A DNA stretch of 64,000 bases from contig NZ_KB889963.1 of assembly GCF_000372845.1 (NCBI RefSeq), positions 434,001 to 498,000 on the forward strand, given 5' to 3'. The stretch is from Methylocystis rosea SV97. Its GTDB lineage: Bacteria; Pseudomonadota; Alphaproteobacteria; Rhizobiales; Beijerinckiaceae. Below, piece after piece: positions 1 through 8,942 of this stretch. The notes below the pieces were generated by a model. It saw nothing but the letters and a program-made list of their open reading frames with translations, had not been told where the DNA came from and did not search any database. How positions within the stretch are numbered: the first letter of the stretch is position 1; every line of letters begins with the position of its first letter. Both the position numbers and the translations under genes were made by a program.

Positions 1-798
1 CAGTCTGCCGCCGCGCACGCCGTGGAAATAGGCCTTCAGCCACGGGTGGTCGGATGCGAGCAAGGTTTCCAGCGGCCCTGCGGCGATGACCCGACCTTCA
101 GCGAGCGCCGCCACCCTGTCGCAAATAGAATACAGGCTGTCGAGATCGTGCGTCACCATAAACACGGTCAGCCCGAGGGTCTGCTGCAGCGTGCCGATCA
201 GCGCGTCGAATTCGGCGGCGCTGATCGGATCGAGCCCCGATGTCGGTTCGTCCAGGAACACAAGCTCGGGATCAAGCGCCAAGGCGCGCGCCAGGGCCGC
301 GCGCTTCACCATGCCGCCCGACAATTCTGACGGAAATTTGTCCGCGGCGTCGGGATTGAGGCCAACGAGCTCGAGCTTCAGCAAAGCCAGCTCGTCCATC
401 AGTCGTTCCGACAGGTCGCGCGTTTCGCGCATCGGCATCTGAATATTCTGTTTCACCGTCAGGCCCGAAAACAGCGCGCCGTTCTGAAACAGCACGCCCC
501 ATCGCTGTTCCAACGCGCGCCGCTCAAGCGGCGGCAGCATGTCACGATTCTGTCCAAAAACCTGAACGGAGCCGCTCCGCTTGGGCGTGAGACCAAGGAT
601 CGTGCGGGTGAGAACCGATTTTCCTTGGCCGGAGCCGCCGACGACGCCGAGCACCTCGCCGCGGTAGACGTCGAGATTAAGCCCTTTGACGATGGTTTTG
701 TCGCCAAAGCCGACCACGAGATCGCGCACGCTGATAATGACGTCGCGATTCGGACGCGGTTGAGCGGCGTCGTTGGCGTGAGCCGAGGCGTTGGTCAT
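1..798 (-). CDS. mlaF: Mla-type ABC transporter ATP-binding protein (partial, C-terminus outside window)
   Basis: This is the ATPase of an Mla-type (maintenance of lipid asymmetry) ABC importer, acting on the cytoplasmic face of the inner membrane to drive phospholipid traffic between outer and inner membranes. The reverse-strand frame from the ATG at 798 is open for 266 codons to the window edge. It contains a Walker A (GGSGQGKS), the signature LSGGM followed by VKRAALARALALDPE, and a Walker B ending FLDEPTSGLDP. The LSGGM form is usual for MlaF/Ttg2A proteins. It starts 8 bp after the stop of the permease gene, so the two are co-transcribed. An MlaD substrate-binding gene would be expected further left, outside the window. 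Function is by family homology. Confidence 0.93.
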   Translation of the reverse strand, partial: MTNASAHANDAAQPRPNRDVIISVRDLVVGFGDKTIVKGLNLDVYRGEVLGVVGGSGQGKSVLTRTILGLTPKRSGSVQVFGQNRDMLPPLERRALEQRWGVLFQNGALFSGLTVKQNIQMPMRETRDLSERLMDELALLKLELVGLNPDAADKFPSELSGGMVKRAALARALALDPELVFLDEPTSGLDPISAAEFDALIGTLQQTLGLTVFMVTHDLDSLYSICDRVAALAEGRVIAAGPLETLLASDHPWLKAYFHGVRGGRL

Positions 799-806
799 CG
801 CCGCGC

Positions 807-1955
807 TCAATAGTCGATCGCCGCAAAAAATACGGCGAACACCCCATCCATCACAATGACCATGAAGATTGATTTCACGACCGAGGACGTGACCTGTCGG
901 CCGAGCGATTCGGCGGAGCCCTGCGTCGCGAGCCCGTCCATCGACGCGATGAGGCCAATCACCAGCGCCATAAAGGGCGCCTTGATGATGCCGACAAGAA
1001 ACGTATGCAACGCGATCGCCTCTTTGAGCAATGACGCGAACGCCGCGGGGCTGATCCCCCCATACCACCAAGCCACGAGCATGCCGCCAAAGAGCGCCGC
1101 CATGTCGGCGACGAAGGTCAAAATCGGCAGGGAGATCACCAGACCGAGCACGCGCGGCGCGATCAGCACCTCGAAGGGCGAAAGTCCCATCACCAGCAGC
1201 GCGTCGACCTCCTCGCGCATTTTCATCGAGCCGAGTTCGGCGGTGATCGCCGAGCCTGAACGGCCGGCGATCATGATCGAGGTGAGCAGCACGCCGAGCT
1301 CGCGCAAGACAAGAATGCCGATCAGGCTGACCGTGTAGCTGGACGCGCCGAACTTGAGCAATTGAAAGATGCCCTGTTGCGCGACGATGCCGCCGACCAG
1401 AATGTTGATCAACACGATGATCGGGACGCTGCGAAAGCCGACCAGCTCGATTTGCGCGACGAGCGAAGTGAGCCTGAACCGCCGCGGATTGGCGGCCACA
1501 TAGATCATCGAGGAGACGAATTCGCCGAGAAAGCCGACGCCGCGGTAAAATTCGCGAAGCGCATCCACGATGGATTCGCCGAAATCCGCGAGCAGAACGA
1601 AGAAGACATTGAACCGCGGCCGCGAGGGCGCAGCAAAGTCGCGGTAACGCGTTTCATCGAGCAGCGTCGAATATTCAGGCCGCACATGTTCGAGCGTGAC
1701 CGCGACGTCGCGGCGCGCGAGATCATGCCGCGCGCGATTGATCAGCCAGGCGCCGGCCGTGTCGAGTTGCGAGACTTGCGAAAGATCGATGGCGATCGTA
1801 CGGTCGAGACGCGCTTCCTCGACAATTCGACGCCCCTCCTCCTCCAGGCGCTGAGAGGCGATGAGCGTCCAGTCGCCCGAAAGCGCAAGGCGCACGCCCT
1901 GCGCGGCGGATTGGCGCGCGACCTTGGGCGGACGCTGCATCGCCGCGACGGTCAT
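807..1955 (-). CDS. mlaE: MlaE-family permease with N-terminal STAS domain
   Basis: 382-residue inner-membrane permease of the Mla/Ttg2 lipid transporter. Residues about 1-105 are a STAS-like domain (alternating hydrophobic strands, IDLSQVSQLDTAGAWLI), and residues about 140-382 are the MlaE permease with five or six hydrophobic segments. In E. coli the STAS protein MlaB is separate; here, as in many alphaproteobacteria, it is fused to the permease, so no mlaB is needed. The ATG at 1955 begins the STAS domain directly. The ATPase gene follows 8 bp downstream. Permease and fold assignments are seen from sequence; the phospholipid substrate is inferred from the family. Confidence 0.92.
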   Translation of the reverse strand: MTVAAMQRPPKVARQSAAQGVRLALSGDWTLIASQRLEEEGRRIVEEARLDRTIAIDLSQVSQLDTAGAWLINRARHDLARRDVAVTLEHVRPEYSTLLDETRYRDFAAPSRPRFNVFFVLLADFGESIVDALREFYRGVGFLGEFVSSMIYVAANPRRFRLTSLVAQIELVGFRSVPIIVLINILVGGIVAQQGIFQLLKFGASSYTVSLIGILVLRELGVLLTSIMIAGRSGSAITAELGSMKMREEVDALLVMGLSPFEVLIAPRVLGLVISLPILTFVADMAALFGGMLVAWWYGGISPAAFASLLKEAIALHTFLVGIIKAPFMALVIGLIASMDGLATQGSAESLGRQVTSSVVKSIFMVIVMDGVFAVFFAAIDY

Positions 1956-2059
1956 CGGGCTTCGTTCCGCGCTAGAGTCAGTGATCGGCTCATTGATCGC
2001 GTCATCCTATCCGAAGATTGTGGCGCGCCGCTGACGCCGGTCGGCGCGCCGCCGCTTGT

Positions 2060-2103
2060 AAAGCCGCCTGTTCCAAAGCCGCCTCTGCAAAGCCGCCTCT
2101 TGC
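2060..2103. repeat. Three imperfect 14-15 bp tandem repeats
   Basis: Three head-to-tail copies of AAAGCCGCCT followed by a variable 4-5 bases start at 2060, 2075 and 2089. They lie in the 243 bp divergent intergenic region between mlaE (minus) and the epimerase gene (plus). They may be a slippage product or binding sites; nothing in the sequence decides between these. Confidence 0.6.
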
Positions 2104-2198
2104 AAAAACGTCATAACTTCGTGAATTGACGTCAGCAAGCGCGTCGGCGCACATCACTGCGCCATCGCGGCCGCGCGACGCGGGCGCCGGAGAGAGAT

Positions 2199-3182
2199 TT
2201 GAAGCGAAAACTATCTGTAGCCATACAGAGTTACCCGATCGCCGGCAGCTTTGTGATTTCGCGGGGCGCCAAGACCGAAGCCGTGGTCGTGACCGCGACC
2301 TTGGTTCAAGGCGGCGGCGTCGGACGGGGCGAATGCGTGCCCTATGCCCGTTATGGCGAAAGCGCCGAAAGCGTTGTCGCCACAATTGAAGGCGCGCGCG
2401 ACGCTCTTGAAGCCGGCGCCGATCGCGCCGCCCTGCAGCGCCTGCTGCCGGCGGGGGCGGCGCGCAACGCGCTCGATTGCGCCCTCTGGGATCTTGAAGC
2501 CAAGCTTTCGGGCGTTCCGGCCCATATCTCGGCAGGCTTCGAGGCGCTCTCGCCGCTTGTGACGGCCTTCACGATCTCGGTCGGCGCGCCCGATCAAATG
2601 CGCGCCGCGGCGGAAAGGGCTGCCGACCGGCCGCTCTTGAAGATCAAGCTCGCCGGCGAAGGCGACGAAGCGCGCCTCGCCGCAGTGTGCGCAGGCGCTC
2701 CCAACTCAACCCTGATCGTGGACGCCAACGAATCATGGGCGGCGGAAACCCTTCCCCGCCAGCTCGCCGCCTGCGCCGATTACGGCGTCTCGCTCATTGA
2801 GCAGCCTCTGCCGGCGGGCAGGGACGACATTCTCGCGACCATGCCTCGACCCGTGCCGATCTGCGCCGACGAAAGCGTGCATGACCGCGCGTCGCTCGCG
2901 CCGCTCAAGGGCCGCTACGATGCGATCAACGTCAAGCTCGACAAAACTGGCGGCCTGACCGAAGCGCTGGCATTGGCGCGCGCGGCGCAGGAGATGGGCT
3001 TTTCCATCATGGCCGGCTGCATGGTGGGCTCGTCTCTCGCGATGGCGCCGGCCGTCCTGGTGGGGCAGATGGCCTCCTTCGTCGACCTCGACGGGCCTCT
3101 GCTTCTGGCCCGCGACCGCGTTCCTGGGCTGTGCTACGAGGGATCGACTCTCATGCCGCCGGCGCGGGAGCTCTGGGGATAG
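2199..3182 (+). CDS. dgcA: N-acetyl-D-glutamate racemase / L-Ala-D/L-Glu-type dipeptide epimerase (enolase superfamily)
   Basis: 327-residue enolase-superfamily enzyme of the muconate-lactonizing subgroup. It abstracts and returns an alpha proton on an acidic amino-acid substrate, probably N-acetyl-D-Glu or a cell-wall-derived Ala-Glu dipeptide. Superfamily residues are in order: the KxK acid/base pair K148/K150 (LLKIKLAG), metal ligands D175 (LIVDANESW), E201 (LIEQPLPAG) and D224 (ICADESVHD), then the second catalytic Lys in NVKLDKTGG (K246/K249), and a C-terminal MAGCMVGSS loop. The TTG start at 2199 is chosen because GGAGAGAG precedes it at good spacing and the N-terminal beta strand begins there. 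DgcA is preferred over YcjG/YkfB from overall resemblance; substrate is inferred, and no dgcN partner is in the window. Confidence 0.8.
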   Translation: MKRKLSVAIQSYPIAGSFVISRGAKTEAVVVTATLVQGGGVGRGECVPYARYGESAESVVATIEGARDALEAGADRAALQRLLPAGAARNALDCALWDLEAKLSGVPAHISAGFEALSPLVTAFTISVGAPDQMRAAAERAADRPLLKIKLAGEGDEARLAAVCAGAPNSTLIVDANESWAAETLPRQLAACADYGVSLIEQPLPAGRDDILATMPRPVPICADESVHDRASLAPLKGRYDAINVKLDKTGGLTEALALARAAQEMGFSIMAGCMVGSSLAMAPAVLVGQMASFVDLDGPLLLARDRVPGLCYEGSTLMPPARELWG

Positions 3183-3344
3183 CCCGCGAGGTCGCCCTCT
3201 GGACTTATTGACCGGTAGCTAAGTCGTAAACTAAGTTTTAACGGATGGGGATGGGGTTCCCCCGATAACCGCCGAAAGGCTGATGACTCCTGCGAACTCG
3301 CCGCCGCGTTCTTAAGATCGTCGGCGCAGGGTAGGAGTGTCCTG

Positions 3345-5000
3345 TTGCTTAAAGAACCCGCACCCCGTCGTGCGCCTCGCCGCCGTTGCCGCCTGCGCCC
3401 TGGCCGCAGCGCAGCCATAGCCGCCTCGGGCATCGGCGTGATTCGGCTCGGGACACGGCGGCGATGGATGTGCTGCGGAGCCCCGGTCGCGCTTTTTCTC
3501 GCCGGCTGCGCGCCCACGACGCCGGTAGAGCGCGCTCAATTTCTCGGCGCGCCGGCCATGGAGCGCACGCTGGCCAGATCCGGGCTGAACGCCGCCTCGG
3601 GCGAGACGGCCTGGCCCCGTGAAAAATGGTGGCGCGCCTTCCGCAGCGCGGAGCTTGACGGCGTCATCGACAAGGCGTTGCGCGACAATCAAAGCCTCAA
3701 GAAAGCGGAAGACACTCTCCGCGGCGCGGACGCCATCGTGCAGGTCGCCGGCGCGAGGCTCCTGCCGGAAGTCCAGGCGACCTTCGGCATGCGGCAGTCG
3801 CGCAACCCGCTGCATGGCGTTGTGGCTTCCTACAATCCGGCGCAGGGCGGATTGCAGAAGACCATGGCCTTTATCAATCCGCTTGCGCTGACCTGGGAGC
3901 TGGATTTCTGGCAGAAAAACCGGGCTCTGCTCGACTCGGCGATCGGCGAGTCCGCGGCGCAGGAGGCCGAATTGGAGCAGGCGCGCCTGCTGCTGACCGC
4001 CTCGGTCGCGCGCGCCTATCTGCGCGGCTACGCCGCGGCGCGCCAGCTCGAGGTCGCGAGAGCTTTGACGCGTCTGCGCCGAGATTTGGTTGCGCTTGCT
4101 GAAACCCGCTATCGCACCGGACTCGACTCCTTGGACGGGGTGCAGATCGCCCGCGCCGAATTCGAAAACGCCGTCCGGCGCGAAGCGGCGGCGCAGGCGC
4201 TGGTGACGCTGCAGAAGGATGCGCTCGCTCGGCTCATGGGCGAAGGACCCGACGCGGCGCGCGACCTTTACGCCGGCCGGAACGCGCCAGCGCCCGCGTC
4301 GCCGCCGCTGCCACGAAGCCTGCCGCTTGAACTGCTCGCGCATCGTCCGGATCTCGCCGCTGCGCTGCGCCGCGCCGAGGCGGCGGCGGCCCGGGTTCAC
4401 GTCGCCAAAACGATGTTTCTTCCCTCGATCGATCTTGCGATCGCCGGCGGCTTCGAAGGCTCGGTGACCTCGACGAAGATCAGCAAACTCGCGGGCTATC
4501 TCTTCACGCCCTCGGCGATCGGCTACGCGATCTCGCCCGTACTGCGCCTGCCCCTTTTTCAGGGCGGCCGCCTCAGCGGCAATCTGGAGTTTCAGCGCGC
4601 CGATTATGATCAGGCGGTCGACTCATATAATGAGACGCTGCTGCAAGCGGCGCAGCAGGTCGCCGACGCCATCGCCAATCTCAAGCGCGCGCGCGCCGAA
4701 TATGAGGCGCAAAGCCGTTACCTGCGCGCGGCGCGTGTGCAATATGACCTCGCGCAATCGCGGCTGCGCGACGGCATGAAGGATCGCCGCGAAACCGTCG
4801 CCGAGCGCGTTGATCTTCTCGAGTCCGGCTTCGCGCAGCGCGCGCTTGAAGGCGACAGGCTGATCGCCGCCGTCGACTTGTATCAGGCGCTGGGCGGCGG
4901 CTATGCCGATGGTCCGCCGCTGGCCGCGCCGAAGCCGGCGCCCGAAACCGACCCTTTGACGCCGGCCGTCGAGACGATCCAGTCCCTTGGCGGCGGCTGA
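3345..5000 (+). CDS. Efflux outer-membrane lipoprotein (NodT/OprM, TolC-like)
   Basis: Outer-membrane channel of a tripartite efflux pump, 551 residues from the TTG at 3345, which has AGGAG seven bases upstream. A lipobox LFLAGC puts the acylated Cys at residue 55. A GTG at 3438 or ATG at 3468 would give a more typical lipoprotein leader and cannot be excluded. The body has the two internally repeated OEP halves, with long helical stretches rich in Ala/Arg/Gln, and the NodT-like segment ELDFWQKNR. The adaptor gene follows immediately. No inner-membrane pump gene (RND or EmrB-type) is beside it, so its transport partner must be encoded elsewhere. Confidence 0.88.
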   Translation: MLKEPAPRRAPRRRCRLRPGRSAAIAASGIGVIRLGTRRRWMCCGAPVALFLAGCAPTTPVERAQFLGAPAMERTLARSGLNAASGETAWPREKWWRAFRSAELDGVIDKALRDNQSLKKAEDTLRGADAIVQVAGARLLPEVQATFGMRQSRNPLHGVVASYNPAQGGLQKTMAFINPLALTWELDFWQKNRALLDSAIGESAAQEAELEQARLLLTASVARAYLRGYAAARQLEVARALTRLRRDLVALAETRYRTGLDSLDGVQIARAEFENAVRREAAAQALVTLQKDALARLMGEGPDAARDLYAGRNAPAPASPPLPRSLPLELLAHRPDLAAALRRAEAAAARVHVAKTMFLPSIDLAIAGGFEGSVTSTKISKLAGYLFTPSAIGYAISPVLRLPLFQGGRLSGNLEFQRADYDQAVDSYNETLLQAAQQVADAIANLKRARAEYEAQSRYLRAARVQYDLAQSRLRDGMKDRRETVAERVDLLESGFAQRALEGDRLIAAVDLYQALGGGYADGPPLAAPKPAPETDPLTPAVETIQSLGGG

Positions 5001-5037
5001 ACGCGCCACGTCCTTTCAGAAGAACGCGAACCCCTCA

Positions 5038-6228
5038 ATGGCGCTGTCCCGCAAAAGCATCCGCTCCCGCAGAGAATTTCTGCTCAAGATCGTCATTGCG
5101 GCGGTACTTGTCGGCGCGCTGATCGCTTTCTCGCGATGGTATTTTTACGACCGCGACTGGGTGACGACGGACAACGCCTTCATCACCGGCAACATCATCC
5201 CGGTTCAGGCGGACGCGACGGGAGTCGTGGCCGCCGTGCTCGCGGAAGAAACGCAGCTCGTCAAGAAAGGCGACGTGCTCGTTCGCCTCGACGGCCAACG
5301 CGCAAGAGCGGCGCTCGCGCAGGCGGAGGCCGAACTCGGCCGCGCGGTTCGTTCCGTCGGCGCGCTTTACGCGCAGCGCCGCCAGGTCTGCCAGAAGGTC
5401 ATTTCCCGCGCCGCGCTTCGCGACAGAACGCGCCACGATCTCGCAAGATACCGCGAGGCGACGCTGAGCGGCGCCGCTTCGCGACAGGTGCTGCAGAATA
5501 CCGAGGACCAGCTCGCCGCGCTGGAAGCCGATCTGCGAGAAGCGCAGGCGGAATATCAGTCGGTCGAGGCGCGCGTCGTCGGCGTGACGCGGATGAACCA
5601 TCCCGACATCGAGGCCGCCAAGGCGCGATACAATGACGCTTACGTCGAGTTCGTGCGCCAGAACATCCGGGCGCCAGCGACCGGCTATGTCGCCAAACGC
5701 AGCGTTCAGGTCGGCAAGCGGGTGCGCCCCGGCGACGCCATTCTCAACATCGTGCCGCTCGACCATCTCTGGGTCGAAGCGAATTTGTGGGAAAACAGGA
5801 TGGCTCGGGTTCGTCCCGGGCAGGCGGCGATCATCAAGGTCGATCTCTATGGATCGGAACAGATCTACCATGGCGAAGTTGCGGGACTTGTTCCGGGCTC
5901 CGGCGCCGTTTTCGCGGCTCTGCCCTCAGATAACGCGACTGGCAACTTCATTCGCATCGTTCAGCGCATTCCGGTGCGTATCTCCTTGCGGGCGGACGAA
6001 CTCGAGAAGCAACCCTTGCGTCCCGGCCTGTCGACGGTCGCCTCGATTAATGTGTCCGGCCCGCTGCAATCGCCCAATCACTCGATCGTCAAGACGACGA
6101 CGAATGAATATCTGACCGACGTCTATGACAAGGATCTCGCAGATGCGAAGGCGCGCGCCGACAAGATCGTCAAGGACAACGCCATAGGCGCGTCGAACGA
6201 CGGCGCCGCGTGCCCAGCCGCCGAATAG
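5038..6228 (+). CDS. HlyD/EmrA-family membrane fusion (periplasmic adaptor) protein
   Basis: 396-residue periplasmic adaptor linking an inner-membrane pump to the channel encoded just upstream. One N-terminal membrane anchor (about residues 14-33) is followed by a half lipoyl domain (ITGNIIPVQADATGVVAAV), a long alpha-helical hairpin (Ala/Arg/Glu-rich), the second half lipoyl domain (IRAPATGYVAKRSVQVGKR) and a beta-barrel region (HLWVEANLWE). This arrangement is typical of EmrA/FusE adaptors of MFS (DHA2) pumps. The ATG at 5038 places the anchor near the N-terminus; an in-frame TTG at 4987 would overlap the preceding gene by 14 bp. Substrate is unknown. Confidence 0.88.
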   Translation: MALSRKSIRSRREFLLKIVIAAVLVGALIAFSRWYFYDRDWVTTDNAFITGNIIPVQADATGVVAAVLAEETQLVKKGDVLVRLDGQRARAALAQAEAELGRAVRSVGALYAQRRQVCQKVISRAALRDRTRHDLARYREATLSGAASRQVLQNTEDQLAALEADLREAQAEYQSVEARVVGVTRMNHPDIEAAKARYNDAYVEFVRQNIRAPATGYVAKRSVQVGKRVRPGDAILNIVPLDHLWVEANLWENRMARVRPGQAAIIKVDLYGSEQIYHGEVAGLVPGSGAVFAALPSDNATGNFIRIVQRIPVRISLRADELEKQPLRPGLSTVASINVSGPLQSPNHSIVKTTTNEYLTDVYDKDLADAKARADKIVKDNAIGASNDGAACPAAE

Positions 6229-6279
6229 ACTGTGCACGGTTAATTTAGACTCGCGCTTGCCTTTTTGAGCGAATCTATT

Positions 6280-6299
6280 GGCGTGACTCGGATCACGCC
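6280..6299. promoter_or_regulatory. Perfect inverted repeat upstream of the proton-ATPase gene
   Basis: GGCGTGA, six bases, then TCACGCC form a perfect 7 bp dyad centred 59 bp before the ATPase start codon. It lacks an adjacent T-run in either direction, so an operator is more likely than a terminator. The binding protein is unknown. Confidence 0.45.
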
Positions 6300-6348
6300 G
6301 TAAGATTCGGTTCGGATATTTTTTAGCTATGTGATGGGGAGAGCAAGC

Positions 6349-8910
6349 ATGCCGGACGTCAGCGCGAAACCGCCGGCGGGCCAATCTTCGCCAGCGCTTT
6401 CCCTCGATCCGGCGCAGGTCAAAATCTCGCAGCGACTTGAGACGCTGAAGACGACAGAGAGCGGCCTCACTACCGCCGAAGCGGCGCGGCGGCTCGCGGA
6501 ATACGGCCCAAACGCGCTAGAGGACAAGACGGAAAGCAAGTGGCGCCGTCTGCTGAACTATTTCTGGGGGCCGCTGCCGTTCCTTATTGAAGCCGCCGCC
6601 GTCATCTCCGCCGTGCGGCGGGATTGGCCGGATTTCGGCGTCGTCGCGGGTCTGCTTCTCTATAACGCCGTGGTCGGCTTCTGGCAGGATAACAAGGCGG
6701 CGAACGCGCTCGCGGCCCTAAAGAAAAACCTCGCGCCCCGCGCGCGCGTGATGCGCGACGGCGCCTGGACGACGATCCCCGCCGCCGAACTGACGCCGGG
6801 CGATATTGTCAGCGTCGCCGCGGGCCAGATCATCCCCGCCGATCTCCTGCTCATTGAAGGCGATTATTTGAGTTGCGATCAGGCGGCGCTCACCGGCGAA
6901 TCGCTGCCCGTCTCAAAGAAAATCGGCGACGACGCCTATGCGGGCGCAATCGCCAAACAAGGCGCCATGACTGGCGTGGTCACGGCGACGGGCGGCCGCA
7001 CCTTCTTCGGCCGCACTGCGAAGCTGGTCGGCGCCGCCGGCGCCGTTTCGCATTCGCAGCGCGCGGTGACCGAGGTTGGCGATTTTCTCCTCGTGCTTGC
7101 ATTTTTTCTGGCGCTGATCCTCGTCGGCGCGCAGCTCTATCGGGAAGTCATCGCGCCGGACGACTGGAGCTGGGATCGCGTCGGCTCCATCGCCCAATAT
7201 GTGCTGGTGCTGCTGATCGCATCGATCCCCGTCGCGCTGCCGGCGGTCATGTCGGTGACGATGGCGATCGGCGCCTATACGCTTTCCTTGCAGAAGGCCA
7301 TTGTTTCGCGTCTGAACGCAATCGAGGAGCTTGCCGGAGTCGACGTGCTGTGCAGCGACAAGACCGGCACGCTGACGATGAACAAGCTCACGGTGCAAAG
7401 CGCCATTTCCTATGGCGCTTTCAAGAGCGACGACGTGTTGCTCTTCGCTGCGCTGGCGACCCAAAAAAGCAGCGAAGACGCGATCGACCTCGCCGTGATG
7501 GCGGCGCTGCCGGCGCATGATGCGCTCGACAGTTTCAAGCAGAAGGCGTTCACGCCGTTCGATCCCGTCAGCAAACGCACCATCTCGACAGTCGCCGACG
7601 CCTCTGGCGGCGTTCGACATTACGCCAAGGGCGCGCCTCAGGCGATATCCGCGCTGGTGCGGCCCGACTCGCAGACTCTGCAGCGCTATCAGAACGAGGT
7701 GGCGGCGCTCGCCGTCAAAGGCCAGCGCGCGCTGGGCGTCGCCATGTCGGAAGATGGCGCACGGTGGCAACTGGTTGGACTCATCTCGCTGATGGACCCG
7801 CCGCGCGCCGACGCCAAGGCGACAATCGCGGAGGCGCGCGGGCTCGGCCTGGAAGTCAAGATGGTGACCGGCGATGACGTCGCCATCGGCGATGAGATCG
7901 CCGCCCAGCTTGGCATGGGTTCGCATCTTCTCGTCGCGAGCGATGTCTTCAAAGGCGACGTCAAGGCGAGCGCTCTGCCGCGCAGCGTCGTTGACGCGGT
8001 GGAGCGGGCCGATGGATTCGGCAGAGTGTTCCCGGAACACAAATATGAGATCGTCAAGGCGCTTCAGTCGGTCGGCCATATCGTCGCGATGACCGGCGAC
8101 GGCGTGAATGACGCGCCTGCGCTCAAACAAGCCGATTGCGGCATCGCCGTCAGCGGCGCGACCGATGCGGCGCGAAGCGCCGCCGCGTTGATCCTCACGG
8201 CGCCGGGGCTTTCGACCATTATCAACGCGATCCGCGTATCGCGACAGATTTTTCAGCGCATCGAAAGCTACATTTACTATCGGATCGCGATGACGCTCGA
8301 CATCATGATCGTCGTCGTCGCGTCGATCGTGTTTTTCGACTTTCAGCCCCTCACCGCCATCATGATCGTCGCGCTCGCGCTCCTCGACGACATCCCGATC
8401 ATGACGATCGCCTACGACAATGTCCCCGTCGCGCCGCAGCCGGTGAGATGGGACATGCACCGCATCTTCATTTTCGCTTCGCTGATGGGACTGATCGCGG
8501 TCGCCGAGACTTTCGGGTTTTTGTTGATCGGCATGCGCTGGACGCTCGACGAGTCGCTGCAGGCGATGATCCCGATTGATCCCGGCCAGCTCCAGACTCT
8601 GCTGTTTCTGCAGCTCGCCGTCGGCGGCCATCTGCTGCTCTTCAGCGTGCGCACCAAAAAAGCGATTTTTGCGCCGCCTTATCCCAGCGCCAGACTTTTC
8701 TGGGCGATCGCGGCGACGCAGGTCGTCGCCGTGTTGCTCTGCCTTTACGGAGTCGGCGTCGACCCCGTTCCCGGCGCGGCGATCGTCGGCGTGTGGCTTT
8801 ACTGTCTGCTCTGGGTCGTCGTGGCCGAGATTGTGAAGTTTATCTACTGGCGTCTGGCTGGGCGGCGCGACAAGAACCTGACTGCGAGCCACGTCGCTCT
8901 CGCCCGTTGA
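6349..8910 (+). CDS. Plasma-membrane proton-efflux P-type ATPase (P3A)
   Basis: 853-residue P-type ATPase predicted to pump H+ out of the cytoplasm using ATP. Seen: an N-terminal cation ATPase segment (GLTTAEAARRL..YGPNAL), the actuator-domain motif TGES at 182-185, the phosphorylation motif SDKTGTLT with Asp337, the nucleotide domain KGAPQAI, the hinge TGDGVNDAP near 581-588, and about ten hydrophobic helices. Length and the short C-terminus fit bacterial and archaeal P3A (PMA1-like) pumps rather than Ca or Na/K pumps. The ATG at 6349 follows GGGGAGAG by six bases and is preferred to the upstream GTG and ATG at 6331/6334. The ppk2 gene starts 32 bp downstream, suggesting co-expression. Ion specificity is inferred from the family. 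Confidence 0.92.
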   Translation: MPDVSAKPPAGQSSPALSLDPAQVKISQRLETLKTTESGLTTAEAARRLAEYGPNALEDKTESKWRRLLNYFWGPLPFLIEAAAVISAVRRDWPDFGVVAGLLLYNAVVGFWQDNKAANALAALKKNLAPRARVMRDGAWTTIPAAELTPGDIVSVAAGQIIPADLLLIEGDYLSCDQAALTGESLPVSKKIGDDAYAGAIAKQGAMTGVVTATGGRTFFGRTAKLVGAAGAVSHSQRAVTEVGDFLLVLAFFLALILVGAQLYREVIAPDDWSWDRVGSIAQYVLVLLIASIPVALPAVMSVTMAIGAYTLSLQKAIVSRLNAIEELAGVDVLCSDKTGTLTMNKLTVQSAISYGAFKSDDVLLFAALATQKSSEDAIDLAVMAALPAHDALDSFKQKAFTPFDPVSKRTISTVADASGGVRHYAKGAPQAISALVRPDSQTLQRYQNEVAALAVKGQRALGVAMSEDGARWQLVGLISLMDPPRADAKATIAEARGLGLEVKMVTGDDVAIGDEIAAQLGMGSHLLVASDVFKGDVKASALPRSVVDAVERADGFGRVFPEHKYEIVKALQSVGHIVAMTGDGVNDAPALKQADCGIAVSGATDAARSAAALILTAPGLSTIINAIRVSRQIFQRIESYIYYRIAMTLDIMIVVVASIVFFDFQPLTAIMIVALALLDDIPIMTIAYDNVPVAPQPVRWDMHRIFIFASLMGLIAVAETFGFLLIGMRWTLDESLQAMIPIDPGQLQTLLFLQLAVGGHLLLFSVRTKKAIFAPPYPSARLFWAIAATQVVAVLLCLYGVGVDPVPGAAIVGVWLYCLLWVVVAEIVKFIYWRLAGRRDKNLTASHVALAR

Positions 8911-8942
8911 ACAAGAGCGACAGGTCGAAGGAGGCGGAGCAC

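Noticed and set aside
3438-3470. GTG 3438 or ATG 3468 as the definite start of the outer-membrane factor
   Set aside because: They give a tidier signal peptide, but only the TTG at 3345 has a clear AGGAG, so they are kept as alternatives.
6913-8892. Very long reverse-strand open frame (659 codons) across the proton-ATPase gene
   Set aside because: Translation is Arg/His/Asp-rich with no fold or motif. It is the mirror frame of a high-GC coding region whose plus-strand protein has all P-type ATPase motifs.
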